Notes: a model not told the origin generated them from the letters alone. 6,981 nucleotides of DNA from Candidatus Zixiibacteriota bacterium (GCA_030642845.1 DAOWMZ010000089.1:1-6981); one strand, 5' to 3'; positions 1-6,845 are shown, counted from the stretch's first letter. A program made the numbers and translations.

Positions 1-16
1 AAAAAAGGATTCTTAA

Positions 17-2077
17 GTGAATATTTGCCCTAAATGCAATTATAACAAATTATCAGAAAATACAAAATTCTGCCCCAAATGTGGTTTTAAATTAAATGAC
101 CAAAACAATCCAAGCCAGGATGATGAGAATCTCGAATTCGAAGTAACGGAGAAAGAGACTGATGATCGTGAGTTTTTTGGTGATACTGGTAAGCTGGAAA
201 TTGAAGGTCCTAATGGCTCTTATGATAATGAGAATGCCGTTGATCCACAGTTGGAAAAAGAACTTGAGCCTAATGATGAAGAATTGGAATTGATAGACGG
301 GATTGGTTCCGGTTTTAAAAAAGAAGAAATTACTCAGGAAATTATAAGTGAAAACTTTGATAATGAAAAGTCAAGGCAATTAAAAAAGCTTTCTCCCGAT
401 GAGATAAAAGACATTGAGAAGAAACTTTATAAAAATGAAACTCAGGTAAATAACAAACAACAAAGCAATGACAAACTTTTCGGAAACAATCCTATTACCC
501 CTGACGAAATCGATGAACCTAACTTTAAATCTGACAACACGGACAATGAACCTACCCTTGATATGCCTACCCCTATGATGGCTGAACACGGTCGAGGAGT
601 TGCCTTCTTTTACAAGAGGTATATTGAATTAGTCGGCAGTCATGAACTCCACTCCAATAAGGACATTATCATTGGCAAAAAGGCCTATGAACTCAGACCA
701 AAACAAATTAATCCAAAAATACTCATTGGAAGTGCTGCTGGTATATTTGTAGTTCTATTGATAATTATCGGTTCCATAATTGTAGGTGATACTTCTCAGG
801 GACATGGTAATGTCTGGGGAATTGCTCTTGATGAATATAACCAACCGTTAATATCAAAAGCCAAAGTAAGATTCCCTGAATTGGGAAAAACAATTGACTG
901 TAATACTGAAGGCTTTTTTGTATTTAAGGATATTCCCAGTGGTACACATAAAGTACAATTGGTATGGGGAAATGAAATTATAGGTGAAAATTTTACTACG
1001 GTTACAGATAATAAATCAACAACCCTTACCCTTCGCCCGGGAGAAGAATTCCTGGCAAAATTTGATAAGAAATCAAACACTAATAAAGATATAACAACAG
1101 CAAGCAATTCAAACGATACAAAAAACAATTCAAATGTTAAGGCAAACACATCAACTCAACAGAAAACTAAAATATCAAAAAAATCTTCTACAAGCAAATG
1201 GGCGAACCTATCTTTGGAAGCCAATATCGATAATGCTGCTATTTCACTCGACGGCTCTGTCATCGGTGCCGGGAATCTGATATATAAAAGACTTAAACCA
1301 GGTGAACATCAATACGTAGTTAAAAAAGAAGGTTACTATCCCAAATCCGGAAATGTTACCCTGAAAGCCGGTAAAACTAAAAAATTAGAAGTCACTCTAA
1401 AACCTCTATCAGAAGAGGATCTGAGAAAAACATTTTCAGGTAAAGATTTTTATAATTCAGGTTTAAGAGCAAACAGTGAAGGAAATTATTTATATGCGAT
1501 TGATGAATTCACTTTAGCTATAGAAAAAGATCCAAGCTATATAGATGCCTACCAGACCAGAGCTGAGACATACTTAAAACTTAAAGATTGGGATAAGGCT
1601 CATGATGACTATTTAAGAATTGCTGAAATATATCAATTTAATCGCAATTATAACCAATCTATATCAGCTTATAATAAAGCAGTCGAATTAAATGATAAAT
1701 CTATACCTGCTTATCTTGGACGGGCTAAATTATATATGGTCAAAAACGAGGAGATAGCAGCCTTACCGGATTTTGAACAAGTGTTGAAATTGGATAAGAA
1801 AAACTCCGAAGCTAACTACGGATTAGGGGTTGTCAGATATAATCAAAAATCATACAAAAAAGCCATAAATCTTTTCAAGAAGGCTCTTTCGCTCGATGAA
1901 CAGAATCCATTGATTCATCAATATCTGATGCTTAGTTATTATGCTCGTAATGACAAAAAGAATCTAAAAAAAGCATACTCAAAATTCAAGAAAAACGTCA
2001 GCACTGAACAGATTAGTGAATTCAGATCTAATGCTGAAAATTATGCCGTTATTCAGATTATTGATAAAAACAAATAA
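17..2077 (+). CDS. Zinc-ribbon, single-pass membrane protein with PEGA and TPR domains
   Basis: 686 residues, starting at GTG with AGGA (6-9) seven bases upstream; no ATG is better placed. Residues 1-24 form a zinc ribbon (C4, C7, C19, C22, two CPKC-type knuckles). Residues 32-185 are acidic, low-complexity and probably disordered. Residues 188-230 look like a small beta-rich cytoplasmic segment ending in basic residues. One hydrophobic helix spans about 234-257. There is no signal peptide, and the positive charge before the helix predicts N-inside, C-outside. Outside lie a carboxypeptidase-regulatory-like beta domain (about 264-340), a Ser/Thr/Asn/Lys-rich linker (350-394), a PEGA domain (about 396-464, with LDG, LKPGEH and KEGYYP signatures), then about five or six TPRs (473-655). 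PEGA and TPR domains usually mediate envelope or protein contacts, so a scaffold or assembly role is inferred; no enzymatic motif is seen. The gene is very AT-rich and Lys/Asn-rich, and is followed closely by the two-CW gene. Confidence 0.9.
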   Translation: MNICPKCNYNKLSENTKFCPKCGFKLNDQNNPSQDDENLEFEVTEKETDDREFFGDTGKLEIEGPNGSYDNENAVDPQLEKELEPNDEELELIDGIGSGFKKEEITQEIISENFDNEKSRQLKKLSPDEIKDIEKKLYKNETQVNNKQQSNDKLFGNNPITPDEIDEPNFKSDNTDNEPTLDMPTPMMAEHGRGVAFFYKRYIELVGSHELHSNKDIIIGKKAYELRPKQINPKILIGSAAGIFVVLLIIIGSIIVGDTSQGHGNVWGIALDEYNQPLISKAKVRFPELGKTIDCNTEGFFVFKDIPSGTHKVQLVWGNEIIGENFTTVTDNKSTTLTLRPGEEFLAKFDKKSNTNKDITTASNSNDTKNNSNVKANTSTQQKTKISKKSSTSKWANLSLEANIDNAAISLDGSVIGAGNLIYKRLKPGEHQYVVKKEGYYPKSGNVTLKAGKTKKLEVTLKPLSEEDLRKTFSGKDFYNSGLRANSEGNYLYAIDEFTLAIEKDPSYIDAYQTRAETYLKLKDWDKAHDDYLRIAEIYQFNRNYNQSISAYNKAVELNDKSIPAYLGRAKLYMVKNEEIAALPDFEQVLKLDKKNSEANYGLGVVRYNQKSYKKAINLFKKALSLDEQNPLIHQYLMLSYYARNDKKNLKKAYSKFKKNVSTEQISEFRSNAENYAVIQIIDKNK

Positions 2078-2080
2078 GGA
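2075..2080 (+). promoter_or_regulatory. Ribosome binding site overlapping the upstream stop codon
   Basis: The TAA stop of the membrane-protein gene is the first half of TAAGGA, which sits five bases before the ATG at 2086. A ribosome finishing the first gene is placed directly on this site. This supports co-transcription and probable translational coupling of the two genes. Confidence 0.7.
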
Positions 2081-2085
2081 ATACT

Positions 2086-2382
2086 ATGACCAGAAAACTG
2101 TGTTGCTGGCAGTTTAAAAATTGTGGAAGAGAAAAAGGGGGACTAATGACAGACATTTTAGGAGAATGTCCGGTCTCTACAGCAATGAAGTTCGATGGTC
2201 TTAATGAAGGAGTCGGTGCCGGTAGAGCCTGCTGGATGATTCCGGATTCCTGCTGCCAGCTTGATGCCGCCAAACAGGGGAAGTCAAATCCCTGCCATAA
2301 TTGTGATTTCTATATCAGGGTAGTCTTCGAAGAGGAAGACAATATCAAATTCCCATATTCTAAAAATATAACATCAGTATAA
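2086..2382 (+). CDS. Small cysteine-rich two-CW-domain protein
   Basis: 98 residues, nine cysteines (C6, C7, C13, C28, C49, C56, C57, C70, C73). The pattern is CW-x2-F-x2-C-G near the N-terminus, then GECP at 26-29, GRACW at 46-50, a CC pair and a final CHNCDFY. I recognise this as the two-CW family: two Cys-Trp motifs and spaced cysteines in a compact domain, found alone or attached to sensory proteins such as chemotaxis receptors and kinases. The cysteine spacing suggests metal binding or a redox centre, but the molecular function is not established to my knowledge. There is no signal peptide or membrane segment, so it should be cytoplasmic, on the same side as the zinc ribbon of its upstream partner. 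The eight-base gap and the shared stop/RBS indicate one operon. No second reading frame of comparable quality overlaps it. Confidence 0.85.
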   Translation: MTRKLCCWQFKNCGREKGGLMTDILGECPVSTAMKFDGLNEGVGAGRACWMIPDSCCQLDAAKQGKSNPCHNCDFYIRVVFEEEDNIKFPYSKNITSV

Positions 2383-2399
2383 GTCTATTTCATTATTTC

Positions 2400-2434
2400 T
2401 GTGCCCGGCAGACGCCCTCGTCTGCTGGTACACA
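2400..2434. repeat. GC-rich intergenic hairpin 1 (GGCAGAY type)
   Basis: A ten-pair stem (2405-2414 with 2419-2428, one G-T wobble) closes a CCCT loop. Four further pairs (TGTG at 2400-2403 with CACA at 2431-2434) extend it past a small internal loop. No T-tract follows, so it is not a standard intrinsic terminator. It begins 18 bases after the two-CW stop codon and is far more GC-rich than its surroundings. It resembles the hairpin at 4693-4712 and probably belongs to the same interspersed repeat family; it could also protect the 3' end of the operon mRNA. Confidence 0.6.
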
Positions 2435-2436
2435 TA

Positions 2437-2459
2437 GTGTGTTCTATTGGTGAGCACAC
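2437..2459. repeat. Intergenic hairpin 2
   Basis: An eight-pair stem (2437-2444 with 2452-2459, one T-G wobble) encloses a seven-base loop. It lies two bases after hairpin 1, and a weaker four-pair stem (GGCT 2463-2466 with AGCC 2472-2475) follows. Together they form a structured tract of about 75 bases. Confidence 0.45.
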
Positions 2460-2573
2460 GGGGGCTGGCATAGCCTATTTTATCGCTGCCCACAAGTAAC
2501 ATGATATAAAGTTTAATTCTGTTTCATTCTTTTATTAATTCTATCAAATCAAATTTTCTTTAATTTTTTGGGG

Positions 2574-2602
2574 TTGCTATACAACTTTTTTAAGTCTATC
2601 TT
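2574..2602 (+). promoter_or_regulatory. Weak sigma70-like promoter candidate for the plus-strand S9 peptidase
   Basis: TTGCTA (2574-2579) and TATCTT (2597-2602) are separated by 17 bases; each matches four of six consensus positions. A TATATT at 2618-2623 is a better -10 box but has no good -35 partner. The region 2481-2640 is AT-rich, so chance matches are likely. A promoter somewhere here is expected because the structured tract separates this gene from the operon upstream. Confidence 0.25.
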
Positions 2603-2651
2603 CGTTAACAATAAGTATATATTTAACTCTTTTTAAAGTCAGGAGTTTTAA

Positions 2652-4607
2652 ATGACTCGATTCTTAACTCCCCTTGCTATCATTTTGTTAGCTTTTGTTA
2701 TGATCTCTTGTACAGCCCAGGAAGGTTCCGATACATCGGCTCAACCTGTAAAATCACTTTTAAATGAAGGGGAATATATCCCCGATATCGCCACTTTCCT
2801 ACAAATTGGCGCTTGTTCACCTGCAGGATATACCTGGGATGGTAAAACTGTCTATTTCCGATCATCAATGTCAGGATCATCACAAATTTATCGCTTGACA
2901 GACAAGGGATGGCCTTATCAATTGACTACCTTTGAAGACGGAATTGATTTCTTCACTCTGGGTTATACCGGAACAATGGCCATTGTCGGGGCTTCTGTTG
3001 GAGGTTCAGAACAGTCGCAATTATTCCTGATTGACACCCAAACCGGCAGAGTATTACAGCTCACCCATACCGATGATGTCCAATATGGCTCGGTAGCCTG
3101 GTCAAAAGATGATAAGCATATTTATTTCCGTTCCAACGAAGAAAATAAACAGGATTTTATGCTTTATAAAATGGATATTGCCACTGCAAAATATAATAAA
3201 ATATTCGGCGATACGACAACAATTGCCGGTTACAATTTTATTGGCGATATCTCACAGGATGAAACCAAGATGATAATTCTGCATCTGACTTCAAATGTGA
3301 ATGACGATATTTATATTCTTGATCTTCCCACCGGTGAATATGAAAAAGTATCCGAGGATGACGGGGATGTAATGTATGACAACACTACCCTCATGCCGGA
3401 TAACAAAACCCTCTGGTTAACCTGTAATAACAACAAAGACGGCATGCACCGCATGGCTAAAATAACTATCGGCTCGCCGGAAGTTGAATATACTGATGAT
3501 GGCTGGCTTGATCCCAAATGGGAAGTTGAATCTCTTAGTTTCTCACGTGATTACAAAAACATGTACGCTGTTATTAATGAAGATGGATATGCCAATATTA
3601 AAATGCGCGTAGTAGAAAGAGGTAAAGAGATCAAAGCTCCGCCGGTTGATGGCATTGTCATCAGTGCACAATTTGACCGTAATGGTGATGTTCTTTTCTC
3701 GTTTACTTCAGCTACCAGAGCACCGGATGTCTGGAGATGGTACCCCCGTTCAGAAAAACTGGAACAGTTAACGTATTCAATATACGCCGGAATCGATAGG
3801 GAACTGTTTAGCGAACCGGAATTAATTCATTATAAATCTTTCGACGATCTCGAAATCCCAGCATTCTTATACACTCCTCCCGGTTATAAAAAGGGGGATA
3901 AAATCCCGTTTATTATTCATGCCCACGGTGGTCCGGAAGGTCAGTATCGTCCTTATTTCCTAAGAAATGTACAATATCTGATCCTCAACGGCTATGGCAT
4001 TCTGGCTCCAAACCCAAGAGGTTCATCTGGATATGGGTTGGAATATCTTAATATGGACAACTACAAAAAACGCAAACATTCCCTAATGGACTATAAAGCT
4101 GGCGTAGAATGGCTGATTGATAATGGATATTCCAAAGAAGGTTTGATGGGTATCCGTGGTGGTTCTTATGGTGGTTATGTTGTACTTGGGATGATCACTG
4201 AATATCCGGATATGTTCTCAGCGGCTGTCGATGTAGTAGGAATTGCCAACTTTAAATCTTTCCTTGAAAATACCAGATCCTATCGTAGAGCTTTGCGTGA
4301 ATCAGAATACGGTCCTCTTTCTGATCCGGAATTTTTGAAATCGGTCTCCCCTATTCATAAAGCTCATCTTATCAAAACTCCGTTGTTAGTTGTTCATGGT
4401 GAAAACGATCCTCGCGTTCCGGTTGACGAAGCCCGCCAGATTATCAGAGCTATCGAAAGAAGCGGCGGCGTTGTGGATTCATTGATTTTCCCCGACGAAG
4501 GTCATGGAGCATCGAAACGTATAAATGTCATTGCCGAGTACCGCAAACAGGTAGAGTTTTTTGACAAAACTCTTAAAGCAATGACAACCGATACCAAGAA
4601 AAACTGA
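2652..4607 (+). CDS. S9-family (prolyl oligopeptidase-like) serine peptidase, lipoprotein
   Basis: 651 residues, ATG start with AGGAG (2641-2645) six bases upstream. Residues 1-20 form a lipoprotein signal with Cys20 as the likely lipidated residue; the lipobox (MISC) is not ideal, having Met at -3. Residues about 55-375 form a beta-propeller with TolB/PD40-like blades (for example the blade with LFLIDTQTG near 124-132 and SKDDKHIYFR at 151-160). Residues about 385-645 are the alpha/beta hydrolase: HGGP at 425-428 (oxyanion region), nucleophile Ser505 in GGSYGG, Asp586 in GENDPRVP and His618 in EGHG. Length and order fit the S9C/acylaminoacyl-peptidase-like branch, whose members cleave short peptides admitted through the propeller. 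Substrate is not predictable. It should act at the envelope, anchored by lipid. It converges on a second S9 gene downstream and shares a terminator with it. Confidence 0.93.
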   Translation: MTRFLTPLAIILLAFVMISCTAQEGSDTSAQPVKSLLNEGEYIPDIATFLQIGACSPAGYTWDGKTVYFRSSMSGSSQIYRLTDKGWPYQLTTFEDGIDFFTLGYTGTMAIVGASVGGSEQSQLFLIDTQTGRVLQLTHTDDVQYGSVAWSKDDKHIYFRSNEENKQDFMLYKMDIATAKYNKIFGDTTTIAGYNFIGDISQDETKMIILHLTSNVNDDIYILDLPTGEYEKVSEDDGDVMYDNTTLMPDNKTLWLTCNNNKDGMHRMAKITIGSPEVEYTDDGWLDPKWEVESLSFSRDYKNMYAVINEDGYANIKMRVVERGKEIKAPPVDGIVISAQFDRNGDVLFSFTSATRAPDVWRWYPRSEKLEQLTYSIYAGIDRELFSEPELIHYKSFDDLEIPAFLYTPPGYKKGDKIPFIIHAHGGPEGQYRPYFLRNVQYLILNGYGILAPNPRGSSGYGLEYLNMDNYKKRKHSLMDYKAGVEWLIDNGYSKEGLMGIRGGSYGGYVVLGMITEYPDMFSAAVDVVGIANFKSFLENTRSYRRALRESEYGPLSDPEFLKSVSPIHKAHLIKTPLLVVHGENDPRVPVDEARQIIRAIERSGGVVDSLIFPDEGHGASKRINVIAEYRKQVEFFDKTLKAMTTDTKKN

Positions 4608-4612
4608 TTTTT

Positions 4613-4640
4613 GTTGGGACAGGTCGCGACCGGTCCTTAC
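4613..4640. repeat. Imperfect 28-base palindrome with GGTCGCGACC core
   Basis: The ten-base core at 4622-4631 is a perfect palindrome. It is flanked by GGAC (4617-4620) and GTCC (4633-4636), then one wobble, a T/T mismatch and a closing GT/AC, with a single A/G mismatch next to the core. It starts six bases after the stop codon of the plus-strand peptidase gene. With no T-tract it is not a terminator by itself. It looks like a decayed copy of a fully symmetric repeat. Confidence 0.6.
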
Positions 4641-4652
4641 TCCGGTTCGTAG

Positions 4653-4683
4653 GTCGAACCCGCCTGGGCGGGTGACTCTCGAC
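4653..4683. repeat. GC-rich hairpin with seven-pair inner and five-pair outer stem
   Basis: ACCCGCC (4658-4664) pairs with GGCGGGT (4667-4673); GTCGA (4653-4657) pairs with TCGAC (4679-4683) around a one-sided five-base bulge. The left arm can instead pair upstream: GGTTCG (4644-4649) with CGAACC (4655-4660), so two structures compete for the same bases. Confidence 0.5.
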
Positions 4684-4692
4684 ACAGTGAGC

Positions 4693-4712
4693 GGCAGATG
4701 TCCAAATCTGCC
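4693..4712. repeat. GC-rich intergenic hairpin 3 (GGCAGAY type)
   Basis: GGCAGAT (4693-4699) pairs perfectly with ATCTGCC (4706-4712) around a six-base loop. Aligned with the hairpin at 2406-2425, 15 of 20 bases are the same, and one pair is C-G in one copy and T-A in the other. This suggests the two are copies of one structured repeat. Confidence 0.55.
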
Positions 4713-4730
4713 CTTATATAATGACTTAAT

Positions 4731-4764
4731 AAAAAGGCAGGATCTTAACGATCCTGCCTTTTTT
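4731..4764. terminator. Bidirectional intrinsic terminator between convergent peptidase genes
   Basis: A perfect nine-pair stem (4736-4744 with 4750-4758) closes a TTAAC loop. Six T follow on the plus strand (4759-4764) and five A precede it (4731-4735), which read as a T-tract on the minus strand. It therefore should stop transcription of both the plus-strand gene ending at 4607 and the minus-strand gene ending at 4804. Confidence 0.88.
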
Positions 4765-4781
4765 ATATGATATTATCATAT
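4765..4781. repeat. AT-only-rich palindrome beside the terminator
   Basis: ATATGATA (4765-4772) and TATCATAT (4774-4781) are perfect inverted arms around one T. The stem would be weak in RNA; it could be an operator-like site or a chance feature of AT-rich spacer. It lies between the terminator and the stop codon of the minus-strand peptidase gene. Confidence 0.3.
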
Positions 4782-4803
4782 TATCTTCAATAACGGATTT
4801 ACT

Positions 4804-6699
4804 CTACTCTTTGCTTAGTAACTGCTTGGTTAGGAACTCCTCCATAGCCCGATAGAAATCAAACGTATTTTCCTCGTTAAGAAAGCCATGTCCCTCGTTG
4901 TCCTTAACCATATAAACAACCTCAATACCACGACCTTTCAGAGCCTCAACAATCTGATTAGACTCGTCGATATTCACTCTCGGATCATTGGCACCCTGAG
5001 CCACAAACACCGGTACCTTTATATTATCCACATGAAACACCGGTGACGTTTCGGCTAGCAGGACACTGTCCTTAACAGGGTCGCCAACCATTTCGTACAT
5101 CATCTGGAGATACAACTTCCAATAGGGCGGTATTGTGTTCAAAAAGGTGAATAGGTTGGAAACGCCGACGTAGTCTACACCGCAGGCATAAAGATCAGGT
5201 GTAAAAGCAAGACCTGCTAAAGTTGCATAACCACCATAGCTGCCGCCATAAATAGCAATCCTTTCCGGATCGGCGATCCCTTCATCGATAAGCCAATTGA
5301 CACCGTCGGTTATATCGTCCTGCATCGTTTTGCCCCACTCCTTGAACGAGGCTTGCCAAAAAGCCTTTCCATAACCAGTGGAACCTCGGAAGTTCATTTG
5401 GAATACTGCAAAACCGCGGTTTGCCAGAAACTGAACCTCCCCACGAAATCCCCAGGAATCTCTTGCCCATGGACCGCCATGCGGATTTACTACTATCGGT
5501 AAATTTTTTGGCTCGATACCCTTTGGAACCGTCAGATATCCATGTATAGTCAGACCATCTCGTGATTTGTAGGATATTGGTTTCATCTCGGCCATCTGAT
5601 CTTCCGGCAACCACGGATTTCTATCGGCCAGTTTTGTGATGTCACCGGTGCGAGTATCAAAAAGATAATAAGAACCAGTTGTACGGTCGCTCATGGTACG
5701 AGCAATAAAGATATCCTCGTCAAGATTATTGGAGGTTAGATAAGTTTCATATCCGGGGAACCGTTCCTCCAAAATCTTGTAGTATTTTTCCATCTCGGAA
5801 TCGAGAACTTTCCTTTGGTACTTCCAATCGACATAGCTAATTTCGGTCAGCACTTTGCGCTTGAGGGAGTAACTAAGCCCGGAGACATCGACTTCCGGAT
5901 GCTCATACAGCAACTCCAGCTCAACATTATTAACCAGGTCATACTTGACGATTACTTCACGATCTCTTTCCAGATTAGATATTGCATAAACATACTTGTT
6001 ATCAAACGTAAAGAGGACTGGCTGAAAAGTATCCTTGAAACCAATGGTCATGATCTCTTTGAACTCACCCTCGTTGCCATCTCGATACAAAATGGTGTAG
6101 TTGATACCATCGGTCCTAATAGCGATTCTGATATTGTAATCATGATCTGTTATCCATCTCGAAATATTGCCGGGATTTTCCGCCACTAAAGTCAGTTCGC
6201 TGGTTACCGTGTTAAGTCGGTAAACGTCGAACACCTCAGGATTTGTTTTATTCATTGATATGAGGATGTCCGTATCGTGGTCCGGCATGTCATCAACAAT
6301 ATTGGCTTTTACTTTTTCAAATGGCGTCAGATCGGTCAAGTTGCCACCGTCCGGATCCACACCAAAGATATGGAAGTTCTCATCACCGCCGAAATCCTGG
6401 CTGTACAGGATACGATTATCACCCTTCCACCAATAGGACCAAATATCACGATCGGTAACCGAAGTAATCCGGGTGACTTCATCTGATCCAATTGCTTGCA
6501 CAAAAATGTTCATCCGGCGCTCGAAAGGTTTGGTAAATGAAACATACTTGCCATCAGGAGAAATCTGGAAATAGGCCTGCTGGGGATTCTTGAAGAAATC
6601 CTCCATCGGAATGAGTGTTTTCTCAGCTACACAACCCACAAACGAACACAGGAACATTACCAATAAGATGGGTAGTACTGTGATAAATGTCCTTCGCAT
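4804..6699 (-). CDS. S9-family (acylaminoacyl-peptidase-like) serine peptidase, lipoprotein
   Basis: 631 residues from the ATG at 6699. This start is chosen because GGAGG lies nine bases upstream and because it puts a proper lipoprotein signal at the N-terminus (MRR, hydrophobic stretch, FVGC with Cys23). The frame stays open to a TTG at 6750, but that would add 17 mostly polar residues before the signal. A beta-propeller (about 40-360, with a QISPDGKYVSF blade) precedes the alpha/beta hydrolase (about 375-630): HGGPW at 407-411, nucleophile Ser487 in GGSYGG, Asp572 in GANDPRV and His604 in EGHG. All triad residues are intact and the length is normal for S9C-type enzymes. It probably hydrolyses oligopeptides or acyl-peptides at the envelope; substrate unknown. 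It is a distant paralogue of the convergent gene at 2652-4607 and is visibly richer in GC than the left part of the window. Confidence 0.93.
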   Translation of the reverse strand: MRRTFITVLPILLVMFLCSFVGCVAEKTLIPMEDFFKNPQQAYFQISPDGKYVSFTKPFERRMNIFVQAIGSDEVTRITSVTDRDIWSYWWKGDNRILYSQDFGGDENFHIFGVDPDGGNLTDLTPFEKVKANIVDDMPDHDTDILISMNKTNPEVFDVYRLNTVTSELTLVAENPGNISRWITDHDYNIRIAIRTDGINYTILYRDGNEGEFKEIMTIGFKDTFQPVLFTFDNKYVYAISNLERDREVIVKYDLVNNVELELLYEHPEVDVSGLSYSLKRKVLTEISYVDWKYQRKVLDSEMEKYYKILEERFPGYETYLTSNNLDEDIFIARTMSDRTTGSYYLFDTRTGDITKLADRNPWLPEDQMAEMKPISYKSRDGLTIHGYLTVPKGIEPKNLPIVVNPHGGPWARDSWGFRGEVQFLANRGFAVFQMNFRGSTGYGKAFWQASFKEWGKTMQDDITDGVNWLIDEGIADPERIAIYGGSYGGYATLAGLAFTPDLYACGVDYVGVSNLFTFLNTIPPYWKLYLQMMYEMVGDPVKDSVLLAETSPVFHVDNIKVPVFVAQGANDPRVNIDESNQIVEALKGRGIEVVYMVKDNEGHGFLNEENTFDFYRAMEEFLTKQLLSKE

Positions 6700-6708
6700 A
6701 GTAAAAAT

Positions 6709-6713
6709 CCTCC
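6709..6713 (-). promoter_or_regulatory. Ribosome binding site that fixes the start of the minus-strand peptidase
   Basis: CCTCC on the plus strand reads GGAGG on the minus strand, nine bases before the ATG at 6699-6697. No comparable site precedes the alternative TTG at 6750. Confidence 0.8.
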
Positions 6714-6782
6714 ACTTATAAGATTTGTCTCTGGCCTTAGTCAGAAGCAATTAGATCGAAAGGATACAATTACATATGATGA

Positions 6783-6811
6783 ATTATCCCAACGATACGA
6801 TACAATGCTAA
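6783..6811 (-). promoter_or_regulatory. Proximal sigma70-like promoter candidate for the minus-strand peptidase
   Basis: On the minus strand TTAGCA (6811-6806) and GATAAT (6788-6783) are separated by 17 bases, matching four and five of six consensus positions. It would give a leader of roughly 75-80 bases. Confidence 0.35.
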
Positions 6812-6816
6812 ACTGG

Positions 6817-6845
6817 ATTATAACTAATGTAGATAATTCACACAA
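6817..6845 (-). promoter_or_regulatory. Distal sigma70-like promoter candidate for the minus-strand peptidase
   Basis: On the minus strand TTGTGT (6845-6840) is followed after 17 bases by a perfect TATAAT (6822-6817). The leader would be about 110 bases. With the candidate at 6783-6811 it may form a tandem pair. Confidence 0.4.

Noticed and set aside
1..24. Upstream ATG start for the first gene
   Set aside because: The window begins only 16 bases upstream, with no in-frame ATG there. The GTG at 17 has a good ribosome binding site and starts just before the zinc-ribbon cysteines.
796..1149. Minus-strand open frame of 117 codons inside the membrane-protein gene
   Set aside because: It is antisense to the beta domain and linker of a well-supported gene, with no family features; the hydrophobic look comes from the complement of Lys/Asn codons.
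2400..2434. Intrinsic terminator for the two-CW operon
   Set aside because: The stem is strong but no run of T follows on either strand, so standard intrinsic termination is not supported.
2390..2480. CRISPR array or insertion-sequence remnant
   Set aside because: There are no regularly spaced direct repeats, no transposase fragment and no visible target duplication; only hairpins are present.
4644..4660. A tRNA T-arm-like stem-loop (GGTTCG ... CGAACC)
   Set aside because: No acceptor stem, D-arm or anticodon arm can be placed around it, and the loop is five bases rather than seven. It is part of the repeat cluster.
5815..6486. Plus-strand open frames antisense to the minus-strand peptidase
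   Set aside because: They lie inside a gene with strong domain and motif evidence, have no convincing ribosome binding site or recognisable domain, and read as antisense shadows of it.
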